Shown here: in pieces, positions 51,193 through 60,754 of the stretch
How positions within the stretch are numbered: the first letter of the stretch is position 1
Layout: every line of letters starts with the position of its first letter
Assembly (NCBI GenBank): GCA_047975325.1
Contig: JBKEDF010000014.1
Span: forward strand, 1-64,000
Direction of reading: 5' to 3'
Length of the DNA stretch: 64,000 nt
From: JBKEDF01 sp047975325
Lineage (GTDB): Bacteria > Pseudomonadota > Alphaproteobacteria > Rhodobacterales > Rhodobacteraceae
The notes under the pieces: generated by a model
The model's database searches: none
Seen by the model: the letters and a program-made list of their open reading frames with translations, nothing else
Told to the model about the DNA's origin: nothing
Program-made: the position numbers and the translations under genes

Positions 51193-53373
51193 ATGCCTCA
51201 CAACAATACGAATGCGCCGGTGGAGCGGCCTGAAATCCTTACCCGACCCAAGCTGGAGGGGGGAAAAAGCTTTATTCTCCATACGCCATTCGAACCTGCG
51301 GGCGATCAGCCCGGGGCCATCACCGAACTTGTCGCGGGGATTCGCGACGGGGAACAGAATCAGGTGCTTCTGGGCGCTACCGGTACCGGCAAGACATTTA
51401 CCATGGCCAAGATTATCGCAGAAACCCAGCGTCCAGCCATAATTCTGGCGCATAACAAAACTCTGGCAGCACAATTATATGGCGAGTTTAAAAACTTCTT
51501 TCCGGAAAACTCCGTCGAATATTTTGTAAGCTATTATGATTATTATCAACCGGAGGCCTACGTCCCCCGGTCCGATACCTATATCGAAAAGGAAAGCCAG
51601 ATCAACGAACAGATCGACCGCATGCGCCATTCGGCCACGCGCGCGCTTCTGGAACGCGATGACGTGATCATCGTTGCATCGGTTTCCTGCATCTACGGGA
51701 TCGGGTCGGTGGAAACCTATTCTGCCATGACACAGGATCTTGCGGTCGGACAGGATTATGACCAGCGGCAGGTCATCGCCGAACTTGTCGCCCAGCAATA
51801 CCGCCGCAACGATCAGGCCTTTCAGCGTGGCTCCTTCCGGGTCCGGGGCGATTCCCTTGAAATCTGGCCGGCCCATCTGGAGGACCGTGCATGGCGATTC
51901 AGCTTCTTCGGTGAGGAGTTGGAAAGTATCGTTGAGTTCGATCCGCTGACGGGCGAAAAGACCGACAGTTTCGAACAGATCCGTATCTATGCCAATTCCC
52001 ATTACGTTACGCCGCGCCCGACGATGCAGCAGGCAATTCAGGGCATCAAGCGGGAACTGCGTCAACGGCTTGACCAATTGGTGGGTGATGGCAGGCTGCT
52101 GGAGGCGCAGCGGCTGGAACAGCGCACCAATTTTGACCTGGAAATGCTGGAAGCCACCGGCGTTTGCAGCGGGATTGAAAACTATTCCCGCTACCTGACG
52201 GGTCGCGCCCCCGGAGAACCGCCTCCGACCCTTTTTGAATTCATTCCAGACCATGCCATCGTCTTTGCCGATGAATCACATGTCTCCGTGCCGCAGATCG
52301 GGGGGATGTATCGTGGTGACTTCCGGCGCAAGTCTACCCTGGCCGAACACGGGTTCCGGCTGCCTTCCTGCATGGATAATCGCCCCCTCAAATTTGAGGA
52401 ATGGGATGCAATGCGCCCGCAATCGGTTTTCGTTTCCGCCACCCCGGCCGCCTGGGAAATCGAACAGGCAGGGGGCGTTTTTGCCGAACAGGTCATTCGT
52501 CCGACAGGGCTTTTGGACCCGGAGGTTGAAATCCGTCCGGTGGAAAGCCAGGTTGATGATGTTCTTGATGAAATCCGGCACGTTGCAAAGGCCGGGCTGC
52601 GGGTTCTGGTCACCGTTCTGACCAAGCGCATGGCGGAGGATCTGACCGAATACCTGCACGAACAGGGTATTCGTGTGCGTTACATGCATTCCGATATCGA
52701 TACGATAGAACGTATTGAAATCCTGCGGGATCTGCGCCTCGGTGCCTTTGACGTTCTGGTCGGGATCAACCTGCTGCGCGAGGGGCTCGATATTCCTGAA
52801 TGTGGCCTGGTGGCCATTCTGGATGCGGATAAGGAGGGTTTTTTGCGCTCGGAAACGTCGCTGATCCAGACCATCGGGCGCGCGGCACGCAATGCCGATG
52901 GTCGCGTCATCATGTATGCGGATCGGATCACCGGTTCGATGGAGCGCGCGATTGCCGAAACCAACCGCCGCCGGGACAAGCAACTGGCCTATAATGTAGC
53001 CAATGGCATCACCCCGCAAACCGTGCGCAAGAATGTGGAGGATGTCCTGGCCGGGCTCTGGCAGGGTGATACCGATATGTCCCGGGTGACAACGAAGGTG
53101 GAAAACCCTCTGGTCGGCGCCAACCTGGCCGCCCATCTGGAGGCGCTACGGGCCGATATGCGCAAGGCAGCCGAAAACCTGGAATTCGAGGAAGACGCCC
53201 GGCTTCGCGATGAGGTGAAACGGCTGGAAGCCGTGGATCTGGTACTGGCCAACGATCCGCTGGCGCGTCAATCGGCAGTCGAGGACGCCGTTGCCGGCGC
53301 CGTGAAATCGGCAGGAAGGTCAACCGCCGGACGCGCGGGACAGAGGGGAGGCACGAAGCGCCGACGGCGATAA
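51193..53373 (+). CDS. uvrB: excinuclease ABC subunit B
   Basis: UvrB is the damage-verifying helicase-like subunit of nucleotide excision repair. The 726-residue protein has Walker A LLGATGTGKTFTMAK, the beta-hairpin region YYDYYQPEAYVPRSDTYIEK, the DESH motif (IVFADESHVSVPQ), helicase motifs V/VI (DVLVGINLLREGLDIPE, SLIQTIGRAARN) and a C-terminal UVR motif (EALRADMRKAAENLEFEEDARLRDEVKRLE) that binds UvrC. The tail (about 50 residues) is Ala/Arg-rich. AAGGGGA precedes the ATG. It is read from its own promoter region; no LexA box was recognised. Confidence 0.97.
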   Translation: MPHNNTNAPVERPEILTRPKLEGGKSFILHTPFEPAGDQPGAITELVAGIRDGEQNQVLLGATGTGKTFTMAKIIAETQRPAIILAHNKTLAAQLYGEFKNFFPENSVEYFVSYYDYYQPEAYVPRSDTYIEKESQINEQIDRMRHSATRALLERDDVIIVASVSCIYGIGSVETYSAMTQDLAVGQDYDQRQVIAELVAQQYRRNDQAFQRGSFRVRGDSLEIWPAHLEDRAWRFSFFGEELESIVEFDPLTGEKTDSFEQIRIYANSHYVTPRPTMQQAIQGIKRELRQRLDQLVGDGRLLEAQRLEQRTNFDLEMLEATGVCSGIENYSRYLTGRAPGEPPPTLFEFIPDHAIVFADESHVSVPQIGGMYRGDFRRKSTLAEHGFRLPSCMDNRPLKFEEWDAMRPQSVFVSATPAAWEIEQAGGVFAEQVIRPTGLLDPEVEIRPVESQVDDVLDEIRHVAKAGLRVLVTVLTKRMAEDLTEYLHEQGIRVRYMHSDIDTIERIEILRDLRLGAFDVLVGINLLREGLDIPECGLVAILDADKEGFLRSETSLIQTIGRAARNADGRVIMYADRITGSMERAIAETNRRRDKQLAYNVANGITPQTVRKNVEDVLAGLWQGDTDMSRVTTKVENPLVGANLAAHLEALRADMRKAAENLEFEEDARLRDEVKRLEAVDLVLANDPLARQSAVEDAVAGAVKSAGRSTAGRAGQRGGTKRRRR

Positions 53374-53417
53374 CGGCCGGCCGAACATCCCGATCATCTT
53401 TCAAGGAAGGAGGAGAA

Positions 53418-53858
53418 TCAGGCCGCGGAACAAACCAGCCGGTGACGCATCGCATGCGAAAACCCGACCCGCAACGACACCACCGAAAGCGGTTTGCGCA
53501 AGATGACCGGCTGGCGTTCATCTTCGGGAAAATACTGTTGTCCGCATTCTGATGACAGGAGGATCACCGGGATCGCCGGGGCTGCATGCCGCAGCAAGGC
53601 AATCAGCCGTCGTCCTTCCGCAAGCCCGCCAAGCGCATCGCAATCCATGACGAAAAGCCCGAACCTCGTCTGATCCCCCCCCAGGATTTCTGCGGCTATG
53701 TAGAAATCACTTTCCTCTTCCACGATACAGCCAAAATCGGCCAGTCGGGCACATGTCAGTTGAGATTCTGCTGTTTCCTCAGACGCAAGAAGCAAGACAT
53801 GCACGCCCCACCCCCCAAGAATTACGGGTTCAGCCAGGAGTTTATCGCCATGTTCCAT
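53418..53858 (-). CDS. atypical response-regulator receiver-like protein
   Basis: A 146-residue single-domain protein with a receiver-like pattern: strand VHVLLLASEE, a phospho-acceptor-like Asp in LFVMDCDALGG near residue 72, the switch Ser in IPVILLSSE, and the conserved Lys-Pro in VILRKPLSV. The acidic pair that normally binds Mg2+ (DD after the first strand) is replaced by SEE, so phosphorylation is doubtful. No output domain. GGGAGA lies 6 nt before the ATG. No kinase gene is adjacent. The assignment is by pattern only. Confidence 0.6.
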   Translation of the reverse strand: MEHGDKLLAEPVILGGWGVHVLLLASEETAESQLTCARLADFGCIVEEESDFYIAAEILGGDQTRFGLFVMDCDALGGLAEGRRLIALLRHAAPAIPVILLSSECGQQYFPEDERQPVILRKPLSVVSLRVGFSHAMRHRLVCSAA

Positions 53859-53981
53859 CGCAGTTCTCCCGATACCACCACTTTCCCGGAGCTTTCACCT
53901 TTACGACAGTCAAAATTCATGGGGTTCCGATCAGCAAAAGCTGGTTTCGACCGTAAATTCCGATCATTTCCTTTCGGTAAA

Positions 53982-54065
53982 GGCACCTGGTGCCTGAGGT
54001 AGTGTATCGACAGAACCGTGCGAAAATATGTCCGGAACATGGATAAACAGTCCCGCACATATTTT
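53982..54065. repeat. inverted repeats in the gap upstream of the receiver-like gene
   Basis: Two structures lie in the 268-bp gap 53859-54126. GGCACC-T-GGTGCC (53982-53994) is a perfect 13-bp palindrome. AAAATATGT (54023-54031) and ACATATTTT (54057-54065) are exact inverted arms separated by 25 bp. They may be regulator sites for the receiver-like gene or 3'-end structure for the dehydrogenase gene. Nothing else was recognised in the gap. Confidence 0.5.
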
Positions 54066-54126
54066 ACGGATTTCCGCTGGCAACCCATGCCCGGGGCAGG
54101 ATCACGGGGGCAAGGCGCGAAGGGGC

Positions 54127-54990
54127 TTATGTCAGGCGCTTGATCAGGCTTGATGTATCCCAGCGCCCACCGCCCATGCCCTGCACATCCTTGTAGAACT
54201 GATCGACCAGTGCCGTTACCGGCAGGCTGGCACCGATTTCATTGGCGGTGGCCAGACAGATCCCCAGATCCTTGCGCATCCAGTCCACCGCAAAACCAAA
54301 ATCGAAATCATCGGCCAACATGGTCTTGTGACGGTTGACCATCTGCCAGCTTCCGGCAGCCCCCTGCGAGATGACCTCGGCAACAGATTCGCCATCCATA
54401 CCGGCCTTTTGTCCGAAGGCCAGCGCCTCGGACAGCCCCTGTACCAGCCCGGCGATACAGATCTGGTTCATCATCTTGGCAATCTGGCCTGCCCCGCTTT
54501 CGCCAAGGCGGCGACAAATCCGCGCATAGGCGGCAATCACCGGCTCGGCACGATCATAGTCGGCCTGCGCACCGCCACACATGACCGAAAGTACGCCATT
54601 TTCGGCCCCCGCCTGCCCGCCCGAAACCGGTGCATCGACAAACCCGACGCCCTTTTTGCGGGCCACGGCCTCCAATTCCCGCGTCACCTGTGCCGAAACC
54701 GTCGTGTGATCGACAAATACCGCCCCGTCCTGCATCCCGGCAAAGGCGCCATCTGACCCGGTGCAAATGGCGCGCAGATCGTCATCATTGCCCACACAGG
54801 CCATCACGAACTCCGCCCCCTCAGCGGCCGCGCGCGGGGTGGGTGCTGCCCGCCCGCCATGCTGGGCTACCCAGGATTCGGCCTTGGCCGGGCTGCGGTT
54901 ATAAACCGTGACCTCATGCCCTTTCGCCACAAGGTGGCCCGCCATCGGGAAACCCATCACACCCAAACCCAGAAACGCCAGTTTCGCCAT
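54127..54990 (-). CDS. beta-hydroxyacid dehydrogenase (GlxR/3-hydroxyisobutyrate dehydrogenase family)
   Basis: A 287-residue NAD(P)-dependent enzyme. The Rossmann motif is FLGLGVMGFPMAGHLVAKGHEVTVYNR; the substrate motif is FVDAPVSGGQAGAENGVLSVMCGG; the catalytic Lys is in GSGQIAKMMNQICIAG-type context (ESGAGQIAKMMNQIC). It could be tartronate-semialdehyde reductase or 3-hydroxyisobutyrate dehydrogenase; sequence alone does not decide. No glyoxylate carboligase or valine-pathway gene is adjacent. It is divergent from the acylase gene, 80 bp apart. Confidence 0.88.
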   Translation of the reverse strand: MAKLAFLGLGVMGFPMAGHLVAKGHEVTVYNRSPAKAESWVAQHGGRAAPTPRAAAEGAEFVMACVGNDDDLRAICTGSDGAFAGMQDGAVFVDHTTVSAQVTRELEAVARKKGVGFVDAPVSGGQAGAENGVLSVMCGGAQADYDRAEPVIAAYARICRRLGESGAGQIAKMMNQICIAGLVQGLSEALAFGQKAGMDGESVAEVISQGAAGSWQMVNRHKTMLADDFDFGFAVDWMRKDLGICLATANEIGASLPVTALVDQFYKDVQGMGGGRWDTSSLIKRLT

Positions 54991-55070
54991 CTCTCATCCC
55001 TTTCATTTGCCTCGCCTCGCCTGATCGCATAGGTAACGCCAACCTTATCCGCGTCAAGAACGGACCGAGC

Positions 55071-57533
55071 ATGCTGACGACTTTCCGCTGGCTTCTGAGG
55101 ATTTTTCTGGGCCTCATCGCCCTGTCACTCCTTTCCGTGGTCATCGCCTATTATTTCCTGTCCCGTTCCCTGCCCGATTATAACGAGGATTTCACCTTGC
55201 GGGGCATTTCCGCGCCGGTGGAAATCGTGCGCAACAATGCCAATGTGCCGCATATCTTCGGGCAAACGGATGAGGATACCTTTTTCGCGCTCGGCTTCGC
55301 CCATGCGCAGGACAGGCTCTGGCAGATGACGATGCTGCGGCGCACCGTGCAGGGCCGCCTTTCGGAGGTTTTCGGGGAACGCACGCTGCGCATCGACGAA
55401 TTGATGCGTCGGTTCGATCTTTACAATCTCGCACGACAATCGGTGGAGGCGCAGGATGCCCCCACCCGCGCCGCGCTGGAGGCCTATTCCCGCGGCGTCA
55501 ATGCCTGGATCGCGCAGGTCAATGCCAAGGCGCGCGGGCGCGGCGCGCCGGAGATGTTTTTCTTTTCCAATGAAGTCGCGGCCTGGCAACCGATGGATAG
55601 TATCGCAATCGTCAAACTGATGGCGCTTCAGCTGTCAGGCCATCTGAATGCGGAAGTTCAGCGCGCACGGATCTCGCTCCTGTTGCCGGATGAACGGCTG
55701 CGCGATATCCTGCCCGACGATCCGGGCACGGCGATTACCGCACTTCCACCCTATTCCTCAGTAATGCCGGGCGCCCGTCCCGGCGTTCCGTCGATACGGA
55801 TGGCAGCGGACCCCCTGTCACCTTTCCCGCGCCAGGGTCGGGCCGGAGCTTCGAATGCATGGGCCGCGACGCCAGAACGTTCCGCCGCCGGCGCGGCACT
55901 TCTTGCCAATGATCCGCATCTGGGTTTCACCGCCCCCTCCCTTTGGTATCTTGCCCGGCTCGAACTGCGTTCAGGGGGCGTGATCGGCGGCACGATACCG
56001 GGTATTCCGCTTATCCTTCTGGGACGTTCAGATGCCCTGGGCTGGGGGCTTACCGCCGCTTATCTGGATGATCAGGACGTGTTGATCGAGGAACTCAATC
56101 CGGACAATCCCGAGGAATATCGTACGCCGGATGGCTGGAAAGCCTTTGAAACCCGCCGCTCGATCATCACGGTCAAGGATGGCGATCCGGTTACCGTCAC
56201 GCTGCGATGGTCCGAAAACGGGCCGATCCTGCCCGGCTCTCATTTCAACCTGGACACGATCACCCCCCCCGGTCACGTTGCCGCCCTGTCCTGGACCGCG
56301 CTTTCACCGCGCGACACAAGCCTGACCGCCGCGCTGGGTCTGATGAAGTCGCGGTCCATCCCGCAGGCCCTGGACGCCGCCGCCCTTTATATCGCACCAG
56401 CCCAGAACCTTATGCTGGCAGACAAAAACGGGATCGCGATGCAGATGATCGGCCAGATGCCGAAACGCAATGCGGCCCATCAAACACAGGGACGACTGCC
56501 CGCCCTGGGCGCCCTGCCCGAAAACCGCTGGGAAGGCTATTTCCCCTATGACCGCAATTTCCGTGTAACCGACCCCGAAACCGGCCTGCTGGGAAATACC
56601 AACAACAAGACGGTGGACCGCCCTTTCCCGGAACATGTTTCCTTCGAATGGGGCGATACACACCGAATCCAGCGTTGGCTCCGGTTGATGAAAACACGTG
56701 AAGTGCATACCCGCGAAAGCTTTATCGAGGCGCAACTCGATACTGTCAGCCCGATCGCGCGCGCCGTTTTACCACTGATCGGGGCGGATCTGTGGTTTAC
56801 CGGCGATCCGGCCCCCGAAGGCACGCCCGAACGTTTTCGCCAGCGCGCCCTGCAGATGCTGTCCGAATGGAACGGAGAGATGTATGAACATCTGCCCGAA
56901 CCCCTGATCTATGCAACATGGATACGCCTCCTGCAGGACAAGCTTATCCGTGATGAGCTTGGCCCGCTCGCCGATGATTTCACCCACCCCCAGCCGGTCT
57001 TTCTGGAGCGGGTCTATCGCAATACAGACGGCGCGGGCATCTGGTGCGACATCATCCAGTCCGCCGAAATCGAAAGCTGCACGGATATCGCCCGGACCGC
57101 GCTGGATGAGGCCTTGCTACGCTTGCAGGAACGGTATGGTTCCGCCATCGAAAGCTGGCGCTGGGGTGATGCGCACCAAGCCACACAGGACCATCAGGTG
57201 ATGGGGAAAATCCCGCTTCTGCGCTATTTCGTCAATATCCGTCAAAGCACGTCGGGCGGAGATTCCACATTGATGCGGGGACGGACATCGGGCAAGGATC
57301 CCGACCCATTCCAGAATGTCCATGGTGCTGGGTATCGCGGCGTATATGATTTTGCCGATCCCGACAGTTCGGTCTTCATCCTGTCGACAGGGCAGTCGGG
57401 CCATCCGCTTTCGCGTCACTATGACGATCTAGGAACGCTCTGGCGGCGGGGGGAATATATCCCCATGTCGCTTGATCCGGAACTTGCCCGTGCAGCGGCG
57501 GTCGGGATTACACATATCACACCCGCCCCGTAG
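55071..57533 (+). CDS. penicillin-acylase-family N-terminal-nucleophile hydrolase
   Basis: An 820-residue precursor with one N-terminal hydrophobic segment (residues 7-30), so probably periplasmic or membrane-anchored. Autoprocessing would occur before S261 in RAGASNAWAA, giving the Ser nucleophile of the beta chain. Family motifs are LRGISAPVEIVRNNANVPHIFG, FALGFAHAQDRLWQMTMLRR, LLANDPHLGFTAPSLWYLA and LLGRSDALGWGLTAAYLDDQD. Members cleave amide bonds of penicillin G, acyl-homoserine lactones or other acylated amines; the true substrate is unknown. Monocistronic, converging on hflX. Confidence 0.92.
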   Translation: MLTTFRWLLRIFLGLIALSLLSVVIAYYFLSRSLPDYNEDFTLRGISAPVEIVRNNANVPHIFGQTDEDTFFALGFAHAQDRLWQMTMLRRTVQGRLSEVFGERTLRIDELMRRFDLYNLARQSVEAQDAPTRAALEAYSRGVNAWIAQVNAKARGRGAPEMFFFSNEVAAWQPMDSIAIVKLMALQLSGHLNAEVQRARISLLLPDERLRDILPDDPGTAITALPPYSSVMPGARPGVPSIRMAADPLSPFPRQGRAGASNAWAATPERSAAGAALLANDPHLGFTAPSLWYLARLELRSGGVIGGTIPGIPLILLGRSDALGWGLTAAYLDDQDVLIEELNPDNPEEYRTPDGWKAFETRRSIITVKDGDPVTVTLRWSENGPILPGSHFNLDTITPPGHVAALSWTALSPRDTSLTAALGLMKSRSIPQALDAAALYIAPAQNLMLADKNGIAMQMIGQMPKRNAAHQTQGRLPALGALPENRWEGYFPYDRNFRVTDPETGLLGNTNNKTVDRPFPEHVSFEWGDTHRIQRWLRLMKTREVHTRESFIEAQLDTVSPIARAVLPLIGADLWFTGDPAPEGTPERFRQRALQMLSEWNGEMYEHLPEPLIYATWIRLLQDKLIRDELGPLADDFTHPQPVFLERVYRNTDGAGIWCDIIQSAEIESCTDIARTALDEALLRLQERYGSAIESWRWGDAHQATQDHQVMGKIPLLRYFVNIRQSTSGGDSTLMRGRTSGKDPDPFQNVHGAGYRGVYDFADPDSSVFILSTGQSGHPLSRHYDDLGTLWRRGEYIPMSLDPELARAAAVGITHITPAP

Positions 57534-57543
57534 GCTCCTGGCC

Positions 57544-58857
57544 TCAAAGCGCGGCGAATTCCCCCTTTTGCCGCGCCGTCCAGCGCAGCGTGAGTTGCCA
57601 GCCCGCCTCCCCGGGGGTTTCGGCCTCAACAAGGCCCTGATCATGTAGCCAGGCATGTTTTCGACCTTCCGAAAATGGCAAGAGGATCTGCTCCTCGCTT
57701 TTTTCCTCTTCAAATTTTTCACCGATCCGTTCGATGAGCGCGCCAATCCCTTCCCCCGTCAGGGCCGAGATCGCCATCACCCGATTGCCTGTTTCCGCCT
57801 GCTGCCAAAGCGCGGCGCGCGCAACACCCTCCACCAGATCAAGCTTGTTCCAGACCTCGACCTGCGGTGTATCCTCATCAACACCAAGGGAGGCAAGGAT
57901 ATCCCCCACATCCGCCGCCTGTTCGGCGCTTTCGGGATGGCTGATATCGCGCACATGCAGGATAAGATCCGCCTCCAGAACTTCTTCGAGCGTGGCGCGG
58001 AATGCCGCAACCAACTGTGTCGGCAGGTCGGAGATGAAACCCACCGTATCGGACAGGATGATCTTGCGGCCCGATGGCAGGGTCACGCCGCGCATCGTCG
58101 GATCGAGCGTGGCAAAAAGCATGTCCTTGGCCATGACCTCCGCCCCGGTCATCCGGTTGAAGAGGGTCGATTTCCCGGCATTGGTATAGCCCACCAGCGC
58201 CACGATCGGAAAAGGCACCTTGCGCCGCGCCGCACGGTGCAATTCCCGTGTCCTGATGACCTTTTCAAGCTGGCGGCGCAGGCGAACCATCTGTTCGTCA
58301 ATGGCACGGCGGTCAGCCTCGATCTGGGTTTCACCCGGCCCGCCCACGAATCCCAGCCCGCCGCGTTGGCGTTCCAGGTGGGTCCAGGCCCGGACCAGCC
58401 GCGTGCGTTGATAGGAAAGCGCGGCAAGTTCGACCTGAAGCACGCCTTCCCGCGTGCGGGCGCGATCCGCAAAAATTTCAAGGATCAACCCCGTCCGATC
58501 CAGAAGCTTGACGCCCCATTCCCGTTCAAGATTGCGCTGCTGGACCGGGCTGACCGGGCCATCGACCAGGACCAGATCCACCTCCCCGGCCTTCAGCCGC
58601 ACGGCAAGTTCCGCAATCTTGCCCTTGCCGAACAGCATCCCCGGCGCGGCCTTTGGCAGGCGTACCACTTCGGCGCCCACCACCTCCAGTCCCGGCAGGG
58701 CAACGGCCAGGGATACGGCTTCAGCCAATGTGTGTTCGGGCAGGCGGCGCTGCTGCACCGTCTTCAGATCGGGATGGATCACATAGGCCCGCGTCAGACG
58801 CTCCCGGGTTTCATGACCCTCCGCGTCATGCGGATCCTGCCCCAACGGAGAACGCAA
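57544..58857 (-). CDS. hflX: ribosome-dissociating GTPase HflX
   Basis: HflX binds 50S subunits and splits stalled or heat-damaged 70S ribosomes. The 437-residue protein has the HflX N-terminal domain (VLVDGPVSPVQQRNLEREWGVKLLDRTGLILEIFADRARTREGVLQVELA), the glycine loop GGLGFVGGPGETQIEADRR, and GTPase motifs GYTNAGKST (G1), DTVGF (G3) and NKLD (G4). The start is TTG at 58857, directly after the hfq stop; no ATG is available. Downstream of hfq as in most proteobacteria. Confidence 0.95.
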   Translation of the reverse strand: MRSPLGQDPHDAEGHETRERLTRAYVIHPDLKTVQQRRLPEHTLAEAVSLAVALPGLEVVGAEVVRLPKAAPGMLFGKGKIAELAVRLKAGEVDLVLVDGPVSPVQQRNLEREWGVKLLDRTGLILEIFADRARTREGVLQVELAALSYQRTRLVRAWTHLERQRGGLGFVGGPGETQIEADRRAIDEQMVRLRRQLEKVIRTRELHRAARRKVPFPIVALVGYTNAGKSTLFNRMTGAEVMAKDMLFATLDPTMRGVTLPSGRKIILSDTVGFISDLPTQLVAAFRATLEEVLEADLILHVRDISHPESAEQAADVGDILASLGVDEDTPQVEVWNKLDLVEGVARAALWQQAETGNRVMAISALTGEGIGALIERIGEKFEEEKSEEQILLPFSEGRKHAWLHDQGLVEAETPGEAGWQLTLRWTARQKGEFAAL

Positions 58858-58859
58858 GG

Positions 58860-59093
58860 TCAGTCGTCACCCTCATAAAGGCTGATCGGGGCGCCGGGCA
58901 TGATCGTGGAAATCGCGTGTTTGTAAACAAGCTGGGATTGACCATCGCGACGCAGAAGCACGCAAAAATTGTCAAACCAGGTGATCACCCCCTGAAGCTT
59001 GACACCATTGATCAGAAAGATCGTGACAGGAACCTTCGCCTTGCGGACATGGTTCAGGAAGGCGTCTTGCAAATTCTGTTTATCAGAAGCCAT
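58860..59093 (-). CDS. hfq: RNA chaperone Hfq
   Basis: The 77-residue Sm-like protein forms hexamers that pair small RNAs with mRNAs. Sm1 is LQDAFLNHVRKAKVPVTIFLINGVKLQGVITWFDNFCVLL, and Sm2 contains the YKHAIST segment. The C-terminal tail is very short (PISLYEGDD), as in other alphaproteobacterial Hfq proteins. The 140-bp gap to trkH (59094-59233) should contain its promoter. hflX begins 2 bp after its stop. Confidence 0.97.
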   Translation of the reverse strand: MASDKQNLQDAFLNHVRKAKVPVTIFLINGVKLQGVITWFDNFCVLLRRDGQSQLVYKHAISTIMPGAPISLYEGDD

Positions 59094-59233
59094 TTTTATG
59101 TGCCTTGTTTGCTTTTCATCTATTGGACGCCCCCTATCGGTTCCTCACCGATTGCGTCAGGCGGAGTATGAAACGCCACGCCCGGACATGCCAGCCCAAT
59201 TTTTCGCAGCCCGCCCTGTGTTGCCGCACAACA

Positions 59234-60748
59234 CTATCGTCGCCAAGCACCAGGCGCCAGCAGGGCCAGAATCGCAAGGACTTCCATCCGACCGACAATC
59301 ATGCCAACAGCCGCTACCGCTTTGATATAGGGTGAAAGTTCTGCAATCCGGATCGGTCCATCAGCCCCAAGCGCCGTCATGGGGCCCGTAGTCGTCACCA
59401 TTGCAACGGTCAGCACCAGTGCCGGGTCAAAATCCAGATCCCCCACCGCAAAAGCCGCAAGCATCACTGCGAAACTCAGTGCATAGAGCATGAAGAAGAT
59501 CCAGGACATGTAGGCCCCGCCGCGACGCAGCTGGCGTTCCATTTCTCCGCCGCCACCGATGGATGACGGATGGATCAGCCGGTCCAACTCCCTTTCACCG
59601 TGTCGCGCCAGGGCATAGACCCGCAAAAGCTTGAGTCCCCCCGCAGCCGTGGCAATCCCGCCCCCCAGCATCGCCAACCCCAGCAACAACAGCCCCGGCG
59701 CCCGCAGCCCTGACCAGGATCGCGCGGCGCCCCAATCCGCACTTTCAAAGCCGGTTGTCGTCAAATAGGACAGGGTCGTGAAGATCGCCCCCCAAAGCGC
59801 CCTGATCGCGGCAAGCCAGTCGGTCACGTCATCGGTTTCAAACGATCCGATCCAGTGCCGCAGGAAAAGCACCAACGGCACCAACACCATGATAACCGCC
59901 GCGATCCGCAATTCCGGGTCCCGCCAAAGCGGCGTGCTGCGCGGGATCAGCACCGGTCCCGGCAAGCTGCGCCGGGTCAGTGACAATAGCAGGAAAACGA
60001 AAATTGCCAGTTCTCCCGGCATCCCGGACCGGGTTTCATGCAGACCCGTGGCAAAGGATATCCCGCTTGTCGAAAGCGTGGACATCGCAAGGATCAACGC
60101 GGCCAGCCCGCTTTCGCCCAAGGTCAGCAGAATAACCCAAAGTACAAGCGTCAGCGCGGTATAGGCGGGAAAGATAACGCCGGCATAATACGCAATTCGT
60201 GCCGATGAATCGGCCCCGCGCATATTCGGACCACCACCTTCCCTTCCCCCCGAAAGACGACCCGAAAGCACCTCCATCCCCCCAAGCCCCAACGGCGCCA
60301 GAATTGCGGAGATACATAAAAGCGCGAAAAACCCACCCAGCCAGCCCGTCAGCCCGCGCCAGAGATGGACAGAGGCCGGCAGACGGCCCGGGCTGTCATA
60401 TAAGGTGGCGCCGGTGGTGGTGAAGCCGGACAGCATTTCCCACCAGGCATTGAAGAAGGCAGTATCGGGAACGGCCTGGTTGAAGGGAACCGCCATCACC
60501 ACCGGCAACCACAGATAGGCCCCCAGAATGGTCAGGATCTGACTGCGCGCCGCTGGCCGGATCCGGTTGCTGGAACTGGCAATACCAACCATGACCGTCA
60601 GGAGCAGGAACACCGTACCGCCGTAAAAGAAGGGACGTGCCACCTGATAGTCGCGCATCACCGCCGCATGGGCGGCAGGCAGGTACATCGCCAGTGCCGT
60701 AACCCCCGTAAGGATCACCAGAAGCGGCAGTCTTGTGATCCGGCCCAT
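59234..60748 (-). CDS. trkH: Trk-type K+ uptake channel membrane protein
   Basis: A 504-residue potassium channel/transporter subunit. Four pore-loop filter motifs are visible: SGFTTTGATLY, MSTLSTSGISFATG, LTTTGFESADW and TTTGPMTALG. About ten transmembrane helices surround them. TrkH associates with the cytosolic regulator TrkA encoded just upstream. The ATG at 60748 lies 7 bp after the trkA stop; a GTG one codon earlier is not needed. Confidence 0.95.
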   Translation of the reverse strand: MGRITRLPLLVILTGVTALAMYLPAAHAAVMRDYQVARPFFYGGTVFLLLTVMVGIASSSNRIRPAARSQILTILGAYLWLPVVMAVPFNQAVPDTAFFNAWWEMLSGFTTTGATLYDSPGRLPASVHLWRGLTGWLGGFFALLCISAILAPLGLGGMEVLSGRLSGGREGGGPNMRGADSSARIAYYAGVIFPAYTALTLVLWVILLTLGESGLAALILAMSTLSTSGISFATGLHETRSGMPGELAIFVFLLLSLTRRSLPGPVLIPRSTPLWRDPELRIAAVIMVLVPLVLFLRHWIGSFETDDVTDWLAAIRALWGAIFTTLSYLTTTGFESADWGAARSWSGLRAPGLLLLGLAMLGGGIATAAGGLKLLRVYALARHGERELDRLIHPSSIGGGGEMERQLRRGGAYMSWIFFMLYALSFAVMLAAFAVGDLDFDPALVLTVAMVTTTGPMTALGADGPIRIAELSPYIKAVAAVGMIVGRMEVLAILALLAPGAWRR

Positions 60749-60754
60749 CACCGT

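Noticed and set aside
53822..54088. Minus-strand 88-codon ORF upstream of the receiver-like gene
   Set aside because: It overlaps the gene start in another frame, has no recognised domain and no convincing ribosome-binding site.
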